DNA of 64,000 bases from Comamonas sp. KCTC 72670 (lineage in GTDB: Bacteria; Myxococcota; Myxococcia; Myxococcales; Myxococcaceae). The notes under the pieces were generated by a model. It saw only the letters and a list, made by a program, of their open reading frames with translations. It ran no database searches and was not told where the DNA came from. Below are positions 50,244 to 58,711 of the stretch, piece by piece (within the stretch, counting starts at the first letter, position 1; each line of letters starts with the position of its first letter). Both the position numbers and the translations under genes were made by a program. Location of the stretch: NCBI GenBank assembly GCA_014656495.1, contig BNCN01000015.1, forward strand, positions 62,001 to 126,000. The letters are read 5' to 3'.

Positions 50244-51107
50244 TTGACTTCACAGCAGACGCGAATGGACGGGAAGGTGTGCCTCATCACCGGGGCCACG
50301 GGCGGAATCGGCCTGGAGTCGGCCAAGGCGCTCGCGCGCATGGGCGCCACCGTGGTGCTGGTGGGCCGGGACGCGGGGCGCACCGAGGCCGCCGTCGCCG
50401 CCGTGAAGGAGGCCACGCCCGGCGCCCAGGTGGACTGGCTCCGCGCCGACCTCACGTCCTTGAAGTCCGTCCGGGCGCTGGCCCAGACGTTCCGCGAGCG
50501 GTACTCGCGGCTGGACGTGCTGCTGAACAACGCCGGGCTCATCATCGACCAGCGGCAGGTGACCGAGGACGGGCTGGAGGCCACCATGGCCACCAACCAC
50601 TTCGCGCCCTTCCTCCTCACGAACCTGCTGCTGGACGTGATGAAGGCCACCGGCCCCGCGCGCATCATCACCGTGTCGTCCGATGCACACGTCGCCGGCA
50701 AGCTCGACTTCGACGACCTCCAGAGCGAGAAGGGCTACTTCGGCTTCCGCGTATACGGCGCGTCGAAGCTGGCCAACATCCTGTTCACCCGTGCGCTGGC
50801 GAAGCGGCTGCAAGGCACGCGGGTGACGGCCAATTGCCTGCACCCCGGCGTGGTGCGCACCGGCTTTGGCCACAACACCCAAGGGTTCTTCCGCCACATC
50901 GTCAAGCTGGGCGCGGCCTTCATGCTTTCGGCGGAGAAGGGGGCGCGGACGTCCATCTACCTGGCGTCCTCGCCCGAAGTGGAGTCGGTGTCCGGGCAGT
51001 ACTTCTACAAATGCCGTCCGAGGAAGCCGTCGTCCGCAGCGCGGAATGACGCGGACGCGGAGCGGCTCTGGCAGGTGAGCGAGCAGCTCACGGGAGTGAA
51101 GGCATGA
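50244..51107 (+). CDS. Short-chain dehydrogenase/reductase (287 aa)
   Basis: Retinol dehydrogenase/WW-oxidoreductase-like SDR. It has the cofactor motif LITGATGGIGLESAKAL (residues 14-30), LLNNAG, TVSSDAH with the catalytic Ser, and the YGASKLAN Tyr-x-x-x-Lys pair near residue 173. The start is TTG at 50244: GGAGGG lies 6 nt upstream, whereas ATG 50265 is 27 nt away. The stop overlaps the next gene (ATGA), so it is coupled to a GST. Confidence 0.9.
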   Translation: MTSQQTRMDGKVCLITGATGGIGLESAKALARMGATVVLVGRDAGRTEAAVAAVKEATPGAQVDWLRADLTSLKSVRALAQTFRERYSRLDVLLNNAGLIIDQRQVTEDGLEATMATNHFAPFLLTNLLLDVMKATGPARIITVSSDAHVAGKLDFDDLQSEKGYFGFRVYGASKLANILFTRALAKRLQGTRVTANCLHPGVVRTGFGHNTQGFFRHIVKLGAAFMLSAEKGARTSIYLASSPEVESVSGQYFYKCRPRKPSSAARNDADAERLWQVSEQLTGVKA

Positions 51108-51733
51108 TCGACCTCTATACGTTCGCGACCCCCAACGGGCAGAAGGTCTCCATCGCGCTGGAGGAACTGGGCCTCCAGTACAAGACGCACGTGGTGGACA
51201 TCACGAAGGGCGAGCAGTTCAAGCCCGAGTTCCTGGCCATCAACCCCAACAACAAGATTCCGGCCATCGTCGACCACGCGACGCAGGACCACCGTCCGCT
51301 TACCGTGTTCGAGTCCGGCGCCATCCTCATCTATCTGGCGGAGAAGACGGGCCAGTTGCTGCCGTCCAACCAGCGCGGCCGCGCCGAGGTCCTGGAGTGG
51401 CTGATGTTCCAGATGGGCGGCGTGGGCCCCATGTTCGGCCAGCTCAACCACTTCGCCCGCTTCGCGCCCAAGAAGGTGCCGTACGGCATTGAACGCTATC
51501 AGGCCGAGTCCCAGCGCCTGGTGGGCGTGCTCGACGGGAAGCTCGGCTCGGGCGACTACGTGGCGGGCCGCTACTCCATCGCGGACATCGCGCTGTACCC
51601 GTGGGTGGCGGGCAGCCGCGCCTACTTCCCCGAGCTGTTCCGGGGCCGCAGCAACGTCGCGCAGTGGCTCCACCGCGTGGGCAGCCGGCCCGCCGTGGAG
51701 CGCGGCATGAAGGTCCCGCAGCTCAACAAGTAG
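51104..51733 (+). CDS. Glutathione S-transferase, YfcG/Nu-like (209 aa)
   Basis: The thioredoxin domain has IDLYTFATPNGQKVSIALEELGLQY (residues 2-26) with the T-P-N-G-x-K signature of the Nu-class disulfide-bond reductases YfcG and YghU. FLAINPNNKIPAIVD and VFESGAILIYLAEKTG follow. The helical domain has GDYVAGRYSIADIALYPWV. It overlaps the SDR stop by ATGA, so the two enzymes are made together and may act on one substrate. The physiological substrate is unknown. Confidence 0.92.
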   Translation: MIDLYTFATPNGQKVSIALEELGLQYKTHVVDITKGEQFKPEFLAINPNNKIPAIVDHATQDHRPLTVFESGAILIYLAEKTGQLLPSNQRGRAEVLEWLMFQMGGVGPMFGQLNHFARFAPKKVPYGIERYQAESQRLVGVLDGKLGSGDYVAGRYSIADIALYPWVAGSRAYFPELFRGRSNVAQWLHRVGSRPAVERGMKVPQLNK

Positions 51734-51800
51734 TCCCACGCCGCTTCCCGGGGGCGCGGTGGCGGGATGGCCGCCGCGCCCCCACGTGTTCTTCTCCCCC

Positions 51801-53267
51801 ATGGCCACGCTCGAACAACTCCGCTTCGACAACACCTACGCCCGCCTCCCCGCCGGGTTCGGCGCACGCGTCCAGCCCAGCCCCTTTCCGGACGCGAAGT
51901 GGGCGAGCATCAACCCCGCCGCCCTGAAGCTCCTGGACCTGACGCCCGAGGAGGTACAGCGGCCGGAGCTCGTCGCGGCCCTGGGCGGCGCCCAGCCCCT
52001 GCCGGGGATGGAGCCCTTCGCCATGGTGTACGCGGGGCATCAGTTCGGCGTGTACGTGCCCCGGCTCGGCGATGGCCGCGCCATCCTGCTGGGCGAGGTG
52101 CGCAACGCCGCGGGCGAGAAGTGGGACCTGCACCTCAAGGGCGGCGGCCCCACGCCCTTCTCGCGCGGCGGTGACGGGCGCGCGGTGCTGCGCTCCACCA
52201 TCCGCGAGTACCTCTGCGGCGAGGCCATGCACGGCCTGGGCATCCCCACCACGCGGGGCCTGGGCATCCTGGGCAGCCACACGCCCGTGTACCGCGAGGC
52301 GGTGGAGACGGGCGCGATGCTGGTGCGCATGGCCCCCTCACACGTGCGCTTCGGCACCTTCGAGTTCTTCCACCACACCGAGCAGAAGGAGCACGTGGCC
52401 ACGCTGGCCGACCACGTCATCACCGGGCACTTCCCGCACCTGGCGGGCCAGGAGGGCCGCTTCGCGCGCTTCTACGCGGAGGTGGTGGAGCGCACCGCGC
52501 GGCTCATCGCCCAATGGCAGGCGGTGGGCTTCGCGCACGGGGTGATGAACACGGACAACATGTCCATCCTGGGCCTCACGCTGGACTACGGCCCGTTCGG
52601 CTTCATGGATGACTTCGAGCCGGGCTTCATCTGCAACCACTCCGATGACCGGGGCCGCTACGCGTTCGACCAGCAGCCGCGCATCGGGATGTGGAACCTC
52701 GCGTGCCTGGGAGAAGCGCTGCTCACCCTCATCTCCGAGGACGAGGCCCGCGCGGCGCTGGGCACCTACCAGCCCGCCTTCAGCGCGCACTTCATGGACC
52801 TGATGCGCGCGAAGCTCGGCCTGCGCGAGGCCCGGGACGAGGACCGCGAGCTGGTGAGCGACCTGTTCGCGCGCATGGCGGAGGCCCGCGTGGACTACAC
52901 GCGCTTCTTCCGCGCGCTGGGCGGGCTCGGCTCGGGGGACAGCGCCGGCCCCAGTCCGGTGCGGGACATGTTCACCGCCCCCGAGGGCTTCGACGCGTGG
53001 GCCGCGCGCTACCGGGCGCGGCTGGCCGCCGAGGGCAGCGTGGACGCGGAGCGGCGCGCGCGGATGGACCGGGTGAACCCCAAGTACGTGCTGCGCAACT
53101 GGGTGGCCCAGGAGGCCATCTCCCGCGCGGAGGCCGGGGACTTCTCCGTCGTGGACCGGCTGCTCGGCGTGCTGGCGGACCCGTTCGCCGAGCACCCCGA
53201 CGCGGAGCCCTACGCCGCGGCGCCGCCTGTCTGGGGCCGGCACCTCGCGGTGAGCTGCAGCTCCTGA
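51801..53267 (+). CDS. selO: Protein adenylyltransferase SelO (488 aa)
   Basis: Pseudokinase-fold enzyme (YdiU) that transfers AMP to proteins and is linked to redox regulation. Conserved blocks are FDNTYARLP, YAGHQFGVYVPRLGDGRAILLGEV, LHLKGGGPTPFSRGGDGRAVLRS, HGVMNTDNMSILGLTLDYGPFGFMDDF (catalytic region) and YVLRNWVAQEAI. The C-terminus ends VSCSS, where Sec-containing homologues have Sec. The start is ATG 51801; the upstream extension lacks homology. It follows the GST gene by 67 bp and may be in the same transcript. Confidence 0.95.
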   Translation: MATLEQLRFDNTYARLPAGFGARVQPSPFPDAKWASINPAALKLLDLTPEEVQRPELVAALGGAQPLPGMEPFAMVYAGHQFGVYVPRLGDGRAILLGEVRNAAGEKWDLHLKGGGPTPFSRGGDGRAVLRSTIREYLCGEAMHGLGIPTTRGLGILGSHTPVYREAVETGAMLVRMAPSHVRFGTFEFFHHTEQKEHVATLADHVITGHFPHLAGQEGRFARFYAEVVERTARLIAQWQAVGFAHGVMNTDNMSILGLTLDYGPFGFMDDFEPGFICNHSDDRGRYAFDQQPRIGMWNLACLGEALLTLISEDEARAALGTYQPAFSAHFMDLMRAKLGLREARDEDRELVSDLFARMAEARVDYTRFFRALGGLGSGDSAGPSPVRDMFTAPEGFDAWAARYRARLAAEGSVDAERRARMDRVNPKYVLRNWVAQEAISRAEAGDFSVVDRLLGVLADPFAEHPDAEPYAAAPPVWGRHLAVSCSS

Positions 53268-53354
53268 CGCCCTCCGCGCCGAAGGGTTGAGGAGGCGAAG
53301 GTTCCGCCCGGCCCCGCTTGCCGGATGCGAGGCCAGGCGCAACCTTTGCTGTCT

Positions 53355-53885
53355 ATGGTGACGGACCTCACCCGGCTGCCCCTGCGCGGGAAGAAAGGCG
53401 CCTTCCACGTCGTCGTCGAGTCTCCCCGTGGGTCCACGGTGAAGCTCAAGTACGACACGGCGATGAAGGCCTTCACCCTCTCCCGTCCGCTCACGCGGGG
53501 ACTGCGCTATCCCTTCGACTGGGGCTTCATCCCGTCCACGCAGGGCCCGGACGGGGACCCGCTGGACGCCATGGTGTACTGGGACGACGAGACGTGGCCG
53601 GGCGTCGTGCTGCCCTGCCGCGCGCTCGGCGTGCTCCAGGTGGAGCAGCGGGAGAAGGGCGGCGGCCGCGAGCGCAATGACCGCATCCTCGCCGTGCCCA
53701 TCACCCCGTCCCGCGCGGGCCACCTGACGGACATCCATCAGCTTCCCCAGCGCGAGCGGGAGGAACTGGAGCACTTCTTCCTCACCGCCGTGCACTTCGA
53801 GGACAAGGACGCGCGCATCCTCGGCTGGGAGGGGCCGGAGGATGTCGAGCGCATGCTTCGACAACACGCACGCACGGAGGAATGA
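53355..53885 (+). CDS. Inorganic pyrophosphatase-family protein, atypical active site (176 aa)
   Basis: Family I soluble PPase fold: YPFDWGFIPSTQGPDGDPLDAMVYWDD near residues 51-77. The DGDPxD metal ligands are kept, but the usual NYG before them reads DWG, and the later D-x(4)-D ligand pair is altered (GGGRERNDRILAVP keeps one Asp). It may be a weaker pyrophosphatase or act on another phosphoanhydride. It abuts the CHAD gene (stop 53885, ATG 53886), which points to polyphosphate or pyrophosphate metabolism. Start ATG 53355 lacks a strong Shine-Dalgarno. Confidence 0.8.
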   Translation: MVTDLTRLPLRGKKGAFHVVVESPRGSTVKLKYDTAMKAFTLSRPLTRGLRYPFDWGFIPSTQGPDGDPLDAMVYWDDETWPGVVLPCRALGVLQVEQREKGGGRERNDRILAVPITPSRAGHLTDIHQLPQREREELEHFFLTAVHFEDKDARILGWEGPEDVERMLRQHARTEE

Positions 53886-54782
53886 ATGGCTCAACCCACG
53901 CCCATCCGGGGGCTCGGCCCCGACAGCCGACTGGGAGACGCCGCGCGACGCATCCTCGCGGGCCGGCTCGCGGACGTCCGCAAGCCGGAGGCCGGCTTCC
54001 AGGAGGCCGTGGATGCCGAGTCCGTCCACGACATGCGCGTGGCCACGCGGCGCCTGCGCGCGGCCCTGAAAATCTTCCGCTCCCTGGGCGGCCTGAAGAA
54101 GCTGGAGCGCGACGTGAAGCGCATCCAGGACGCGCTCGGGGACGTGCGGGACGTGCACGTCCAGTCCGCGTGGCTGGAGGGCATCGCCAAGAAGGCGAGC
54201 AAGAAGCCCCAGGTGCGCGCCGGCATCCAGTCGCTGCGCAAGAAGCGGCTGTCGGAGCTGGAGGACCACGAGGGCCGCCTCCACGTGGAGCTGGAGCGCT
54301 GGGTGGACAAGACGGTGCCCCGGCTGCTGCGCAAGCTGGACGGGCTGGAGGACCCGCACCGCTTCGCCGGCCGCCGCGTCCGGGACAGCCTGCGCCAGCG
54401 CCTCAAGCGGGTGCAGAAGCGCATCGACACCTATATCGACGCGGCGGACGCGGCCTCCGCCCACGAGCTGCGCAAGGAGCTGAAGCGCCTGCGCTACGAG
54501 CTCGAAATCTTCCAGCCCGCCTTTCGCCGCACCCTGGACGCGCTGCTGGAGGTGCTCATCCCGCTCCAGGACGGACTGGGCGAGCTGCACGACGCGGATG
54601 TTCGGCTGGAGCTCTTCGAACGGCTGGCCGCCGAGTCCGCGCCGCGCGAGCGCAAGTCCGCTCGCGCGCTGCTACCCATCGTCCGGGAGGAGCGGACGAA
54701 GCGCGCGGCGGAGATTGCCCGCGAGGTGCAGCGCTGGCGCACCGAGGAGATTCCGAAACGACTGCGGCGCATGCTGACCTGA
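53886..54782 (+). CDS. CHAD-domain protein (298 aa)
   Basis: Helical CHAD (conserved histidine alpha-helical) domain that binds inorganic polyphosphate. Visible are ESVHDMRVATRRLRAALKIFRSL (first helix with conserved His and Arg, residues 42-64), LERDVKRIQDALGDVRDVHV, and SAHELRKELKRLRYELEIFQP near residue 195 with the second conserved His. Many basic residues fit polyanion binding. No CYTH domain is fused. The ATG directly follows the PPase stop, so the pair is co-translated; joint work on polyphosphate is a strong inference. Confidence 0.9.
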   Translation: MAQPTPIRGLGPDSRLGDAARRILAGRLADVRKPEAGFQEAVDAESVHDMRVATRRLRAALKIFRSLGGLKKLERDVKRIQDALGDVRDVHVQSAWLEGIAKKASKKPQVRAGIQSLRKKRLSELEDHEGRLHVELERWVDKTVPRLLRKLDGLEDPHRFAGRRVRDSLRQRLKRVQKRIDTYIDAADAASAHELRKELKRLRYELEIFQPAFRRTLDALLEVLIPLQDGLGELHDADVRLELFERLAAESAPRERKSARALLPIVREERTKRAAEIAREVQRWRTEEIPKRLRRMLT

Positions 54783-54917
54783 CGGGCGCGCCGGGCGTGC
54801 ACGCGGTGTCTCACTGACAGGTGTCGGCCTTTCCCGACACTTCTCGAATGGCATTGCCATGCGCGCGCGGATTGGGTTGAAAGAGCAAAGACTCTCTTCG
54901 CTCCCACACCCCCGCGC

Positions 54918-55862
54918 ATGACTTCGACTCGTACGACTCCGACCCTTGCCCGCGCACTGATGTTGGGCCTGCTCGCCGCTCCTGGGGCTGCGCTCGCATG
55001 GACGCCGCCCTCCATTCCCTGCGCCGCGGCGACCGCGCCAGGCCCTGAGCAGGACAGCGACTGCGATGGCCTGCCGGACCACATGGAGGACCTCAACCAG
55101 AACGGACGCGTGGACATCGGGGAGACGGACCCGCACAAGCGCGACACCGATGGTGACGGCGCCAGCGACCTGACCGAGTACCTGGCGGGGACGGACGCCA
55201 ACCGCGACGCCTTCCTCTCCTTCCCGGAGCCCATGGTCTTCGACCTGGTGCGCGGCCTGGACGCGGAGAAGGGCGAGCTGGAGTTCAACACCTTGTTCCG
55301 GCTCCGCCCTCGCAGCGAGGGCATGCTGCTCCAGTACGCGCCGGAGATTGAGTATGCCTTCGGCGACGGCATGGCGGCGGAGCTCGAGCTGCCCCTCGAG
55401 AACGAGCGCGTGGCGGCGCTGAAGACCGCCGTGCAGTTCACCTTCCACGTCGACCCCCACCGCCGCTGGGCCCACGGCATCCAGGTGCTGGCCGAGAAGA
55501 AGCTGCAAGAGAAGGAGACCGAGGTCGCGCTGCTGCACATCGGCAAGGTGCGGCTGGGCGAGCGCGTGAGCCTGATCTCCATCTCCGGCGTTCAGGGCGT
55601 CCATGCCCGGGAGACCGGCGACGTCCACGCCGCGGGGCTGGTCAACCTGAGCGCCTTCTACGCGGTGGCCCAGCAGGTCATCGTCGGCGTGGAGACGAAC
55701 CTGCGGCTCGACGACGCGATGGCGTTCGACTGGATGGTGATGCCCCAGGCGCACGTGCAGCTCAACCACCACGCGCGGCTGCAGGTGGGCCTGGGCGCCG
55801 TGAAGGGCGGCCCCAGCGGCGTGGAGCCCATGATGTCCACGCGCTTCATCATCGAGATGTAG
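54918..55862 (+). CDS. Exported TSP3-type calcium-loop outer-membrane-like protein (314 aa)
   Basis: Signal peptide MTSTRTTPTLARALMLGLLAAPGAALA. Calcium-loop repeats of TSP3 type follow (DSDCDGLPDHMEDLNQNGRVDIGETDP and KRDTDGDGASDLTEYLAGTDAN, residues ~43-95). The rest alternates polar and hydrophobic residues, as in a beta-barrel or beta-sandwich, and ends in a Phe-Ile-Ile-Glu-Met strand. I do not recognise the C-terminal family. Function unknown; probably envelope. It is followed 86 bp later by an unrelated lipoprotein gene. Confidence 0.7.
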   Translation: MTSTRTTPTLARALMLGLLAAPGAALAWTPPSIPCAAATAPGPEQDSDCDGLPDHMEDLNQNGRVDIGETDPHKRDTDGDGASDLTEYLAGTDANRDAFLSFPEPMVFDLVRGLDAEKGELEFNTLFRLRPRSEGMLLQYAPEIEYAFGDGMAAELELPLENERVAALKTAVQFTFHVDPHRRWAHGIQVLAEKKLQEKETEVALLHIGKVRLGERVSLISISGVQGVHARETGDVHAAGLVNLSAFYAVAQQVIVGVETNLRLDDAMAFDWMVMPQAHVQLNHHARLQVGLGAVKGGPSGVEPMMSTRFIIEM

Positions 55863-55948
55863 TTAAACGACCCGTCCGGCGCTCCGCCTCCGTATGCACC
55901 AGGAAGGCCGCGGGCGCTTCCGCGGCCTCCTGACACGGTGGGGGTCGC

Positions 55949-57346
55949 GTGCGTCGTCGATTCGAGTGCGGCATCCTGGCGGGGGCCCTGGCCCTCCTGC
56001 CCCTGGGTTGTGGCGAGACGCCCCGGGAGCCCCCTCCCCCGCTCCCACGCGCTCCGGACGCGGAGCTCCTCGAGCGCATCGCCGCCGCGGCTGAGCGCGT
56101 CCGGTCGGACACCTGCTTCCGCGAACGGGACGACGTCTCGACCTGCCTCTGGGTGGCGTCCACCCACGCGCCGGCGCTGGACTTCGCGATGACCGACAGC
56201 ACGGGAGAAGCCATCCTCATCGCGGATGACTTCCGGGCCGTGTCGCCGCTGATGCTGCGCTACCGCAACCGGCTCCAGGGCGTCCTGCGGACCACGGAGG
56301 ATGGCACCGTGGCCACCACGCAGGTCTCCTGGCACGTGCCCCTCCGCTTCCACGAGGTGATGACGTCGTTCTCGGGCCCGGACTTCATCCCCGCCGAGTG
56401 GCTGCGCTCCTTGCGCATCCCCATTTCAGAGACCTACGGCGCGCACCTCGGGAGCGGCGCCACCCACGGCAACTTCGTCTTCGCCCTGCTGGTGGAGGCC
56501 AATCCCCGGCAGCCCATCGTGCTCTGGGACGACCATGGCTTCAGGGACGTCCCGCTCGGGGCCTTCTGCGACACCGCCACCACGCCGGAGGCCCTGGAGC
56601 CCCTGCGCGAGCACGCCCGGCGCAAGGCCGACTCCCTGCGCGCGTATCTCGACACGTACAACGTGCGCTTCATCAACTACAGCCGGGGGACCACCGTCCA
56701 CACCCTGCGCGAGCTGTGGGAGCAGCGCTGTCACGCCCCTGCCCCCGCCGACGCGGTGCTGCTGGCGAAGCTGGAGACCGAGGCGCCCGTCCTGGAGGTG
56801 CTCTTCGGCTCGCCCGGCGTCTTCGCGGCGCACGCGGCTGGCTACGTCTCCAGCCCCGAGGAGTCGCCCTTCGACTTCCCCTCGGCGCGCTTCTCCAACC
56901 GGCTGCGCATCGGATTCTTCACGGCCCTGGAGTCGGGCCTGGACCCGATGGGTCGAGGCTCCCACGAAGGACTTCAGGGCCAGCCGGCATCCCAGGCGGT
57001 GGACGTCTACTTGAACAGCGGCGTCGAGCCCGTCCGGCCCTTCGCCTACGGCCCGACGCCGCTGCTCCATGCCAGCGACTTCGGCCTGGACGTCCTCCCC
57101 ATCACGCACACGTCGACCTCGTGGATTGCGCCGCTCGGCCTGTCCCGCTTCATCTACCTGCGTGAGCGCCTCTACGGTGGACAGCCGCTGACGAACGAAC
57201 GCGTCGCCGCCCTCATGGACGCCATGGTGCCCGCGGCCTGTGAAGGGCAGCCCGAAGGCCGCTGCCGGTACCAGGACCCGCTGCGGCACGGGCAGACAGA
57301 GGCCATGCGCTTGGGCTACCGGCCCGTCGAATACACAGTGCCTTGA
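55949..57346 (+). CDS. Lipoprotein of unknown function (465 aa)
   Basis: GTG start. The signal peptide LAGALALLPLGCGE has a lipobox. The mature protein starts with a Pro-rich stretch and then a long domain with four to six scattered Cys and segments such as GSGATHGNFVFALLVEANPRQPIVLWDDHGF and NVRFINYSRGTTVHTLRELWEQRC. I do not recognise a family; the many His and Asp could suit a hydrolase, but I see no defined motif. It ends before a strong hairpin and is convergent with the Cys-rich lipoprotein array. Confidence 0.65.
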   Translation: MRRRFECGILAGALALLPLGCGETPREPPPPLPRAPDAELLERIAAAAERVRSDTCFRERDDVSTCLWVASTHAPALDFAMTDSTGEAILIADDFRAVSPLMLRYRNRLQGVLRTTEDGTVATTQVSWHVPLRFHEVMTSFSGPDFIPAEWLRSLRIPISETYGAHLGSGATHGNFVFALLVEANPRQPIVLWDDHGFRDVPLGAFCDTATTPEALEPLREHARRKADSLRAYLDTYNVRFINYSRGTTVHTLRELWEQRCHAPAPADAVLLAKLETEAPVLEVLFGSPGVFAAHAAGYVSSPEESPFDFPSARFSNRLRIGFFTALESGLDPMGRGSHEGLQGQPASQAVDVYLNSGVEPVRPFAYGPTPLLHASDFGLDVLPITHTSTSWIAPLGLSRFIYLRERLYGGQPLTNERVAALMDAMVPAACEGQPEGRCRYQDPLRHGQTEAMRLGYRPVEYTVP

Positions 57347-57352
57347 GCCCAA

Positions 57353-57384
57353 GCGCGCCTCCAGGACCCCTCCCGGAGGCGCGC
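57353..57384 (+). terminator. Terminator hairpin after the 55949-57346 gene
   Basis: GCGCGCCTCC (57353-57362) pairs perfectly with GGAGGCGCGC (57375-57384) around a 12-base loop, 7 nt after the stop. No U-tract, as is common at this GC content. Confidence 0.6.
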
Positions 57385-57450
57385 CGCTGGAATGGGCACC
57401 GCCATGCCCGGAGTCAGGACCGGGCATGATGGAGCCGTGCGACAGGGCGG

Positions 57451-57936
57451 CTAATGCTGCGGCTCCTGCGGGCAGCCCGGGCCGGTGCAGATGGGGCAGT
57501 CGGTGCACCAGCCGAACTCGTGGAACTCACAGATGCCGTTGCCACACGTCAGGTACTTGCAGTCGTCCAAGCAGGTCTGCAGCGTCTCGTTGCCGTTGCA
57601 GAGGCCGTCGCCACAGTACGGCTGCGGCCAGCTGCAGTCCTGCGGGCAGGACCACGGGCTCTCGCCGCCATTGCAGAAGCCGTCGCCACAGAAGGGAATC
57701 GGGGCGCAGTCCTCCGCACAGGTGTGGATGGATTCACCGTTGGCGCTGTCGCAGAAGCCATCACCGCAGATGAACGCGCACGGGTTGCAGTTCCAGGGCC
57801 CCACGCCGCCACACGGACATTCGACCAGTGCCGCTTCGTCCTGCGCCAGCGGCTCGGACTCCGTCTCAACGGGACCACAGGCGGCGAAAAGACCGAGCGA
57901 CAGACCCGCCATCACAGCCAACAGTTGCGTCTTCAC
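57451..57936 (-). CDS. Cys-rich repeat lipoprotein 1 of 4 (161 aa, 4 repeats)
   Basis: GTG start with AGGAG ~6 nt upstream. The signal peptide ends GLSLGLFAACGPVE (lipobox, Gly at +2). A spacer with ESEPLAQDEAA follows, then four C-G-x-G-x-C...D-C units: CGDGFCDSANGESIHTCAEDC, CGDGFCNGGESPWSCPQDC, CGDGLCNGNETLQTCLDDC and a shorter last one ending CTDC. The C-terminus CTGPGCPQEP resembles the end of members 3 and 4. The Asp and Glu between paired Cys suggest disulfide-stapled metal loops. Its leader matches that of member 2. Function unknown. Confidence 0.85.
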   Translation of the reverse strand: MKTQLLAVMAGLSLGLFAACGPVETESEPLAQDEAALVECPCGGVGPWNCNPCAFICGDGFCDSANGESIHTCAEDCAPIPFCGDGFCNGGESPWSCPQDCSWPQPYCGDGLCNGNETLQTCLDDCKYLTCGNGICEFHEFGWCTDCPICTGPGCPQEPQH

Positions 57937-58010
57937 GGGGGACTCCTGGTTGGAGGAACTCCCAATGATATCACAACCTGGTCAAGCCGTTTAAACACAC
58001 CAATCCGCAC

Positions 58011-58040
58011 ACCACGCCCGGGTCTGAACCCAGGCGTGGT
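58011..58040 (-). terminator. Hairpin after Cys-rich lipoprotein gene 2
   Basis: ACCACGCCCGGGT (58011-58023) pairs with ACCCAGGCGTGGT (58028-58040), one non-canonical pair, loop of four, 26 nt after the stop of the gene ending at 58066. The same CCACGCC...GGCGTGG stem follows genes 3 and 4. Confidence 0.6.
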
Positions 58041-58065
58041 GGCTCTACCGGGCACGCTCAAGGAT

Positions 58066-58587
58066 TCACAGACAGTCCGGCCGGCACGTGCGAGCCGTCT
58101 CCCCGCCGTTGCAGACGCCGTCGCCGCAGACGGAGCCGCAGTCCTCGACGCAGGTTACACTCGACTCCATCCCCTCGCACACGCCATCACCACATACGAT
58201 GACCGGGCCACAGTCCTGGGGGCAACTCTGGGACGTCTCCCCGTTGTTGCAAATACCGTCACCGCACCCCAGAAAACAGTCGCCGGGGCAGGACTGAGGC
58301 GATTCGTTGCCGGTGCACAGACCGTCACCACAGAAGGGGGTGCCACAGTCATGCCAGCAGTTCTGGGGCGTCTCGAACTTTTCGCAGATGCGATTGCCAC
58401 ACTCGCCGACGCGGCAATCCCAGGGGCAGAGTTCGCTCTCCCAGTCGTCACAAATACCGTCGCCGCAGTAGCTGTACATCGCCGCTTCGTCCTGCGCCAA
58501 CGCCTCGGACTCCAACTCCACGGGGCCACAGGCGGCGAACAGCCCGAGCGACAAACCAGCCATCAACACCATCAGACGTGTCTTCAC
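58066..58587 (-). CDS. Cys-rich repeat lipoprotein 2 of 4 (173 aa, 6 repeats)
   Basis: GTG start after AGGAG (5 nt). The signal peptide GLSLGLFAACGPVE and spacer ESEALAQDEAA are nearly identical to member 1. Six ~20-residue units follow, for example CGDGLCTGNESPQSCPGDC, CGDGICNNGETSQSCPQDC and CGDGVCNGGETARTCRPDC, and the protein stops right after the last unit (DCL). It lacks the CCTGPxC tail of members 3 and 4. The conserved leader (TCCTGGTTxGxGGxACTxCC region upstream of the start) pairs it with member 1. Confidence 0.85.
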   Translation of the reverse strand: MKTRLMVLMAGLSLGLFAACGPVELESEALAQDEAAMYSYCGDGICDDWESELCPWDCRVGECGNRICEKFETPQNCWHDCGTPFCGDGLCTGNESPQSCPGDCFLGCGDGICNNGETSQSCPQDCGPVIVCGDGVCEGMESSVTCVEDCGSVCGDGVCNGGETARTCRPDCL

Positions 58588-58665
58588 GGGGACTCCTGGT
58601 TAGCGGGACTGCCCGTGATAACACAACCCGCTCTGCCCGTGAAAACCCCTCCCCCACGCCAGACA

Positions 58666-58693
58666 CCACGCCCAGGCAGAAGCCCAGGCGTGG
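58666..58693 (-). terminator. Hairpin after Cys-rich lipoprotein gene 3
   Basis: CCACGCC (58666-58672) pairs with GGCGTGG (58687-58693), with partial pairing inside. It lies 19 nt after the stop at 58712. Confidence 0.5.
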
Positions 58694-58711
58694 CGGGCCT
58701 ACGTCTTACGG

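Noticed and set aside
54783..54917. Possible promoter or small RNA between the CHAD and TSP3-type genes
   Set aside because: No convincing -35/-10 pair or stable hairpin could be picked by eye.
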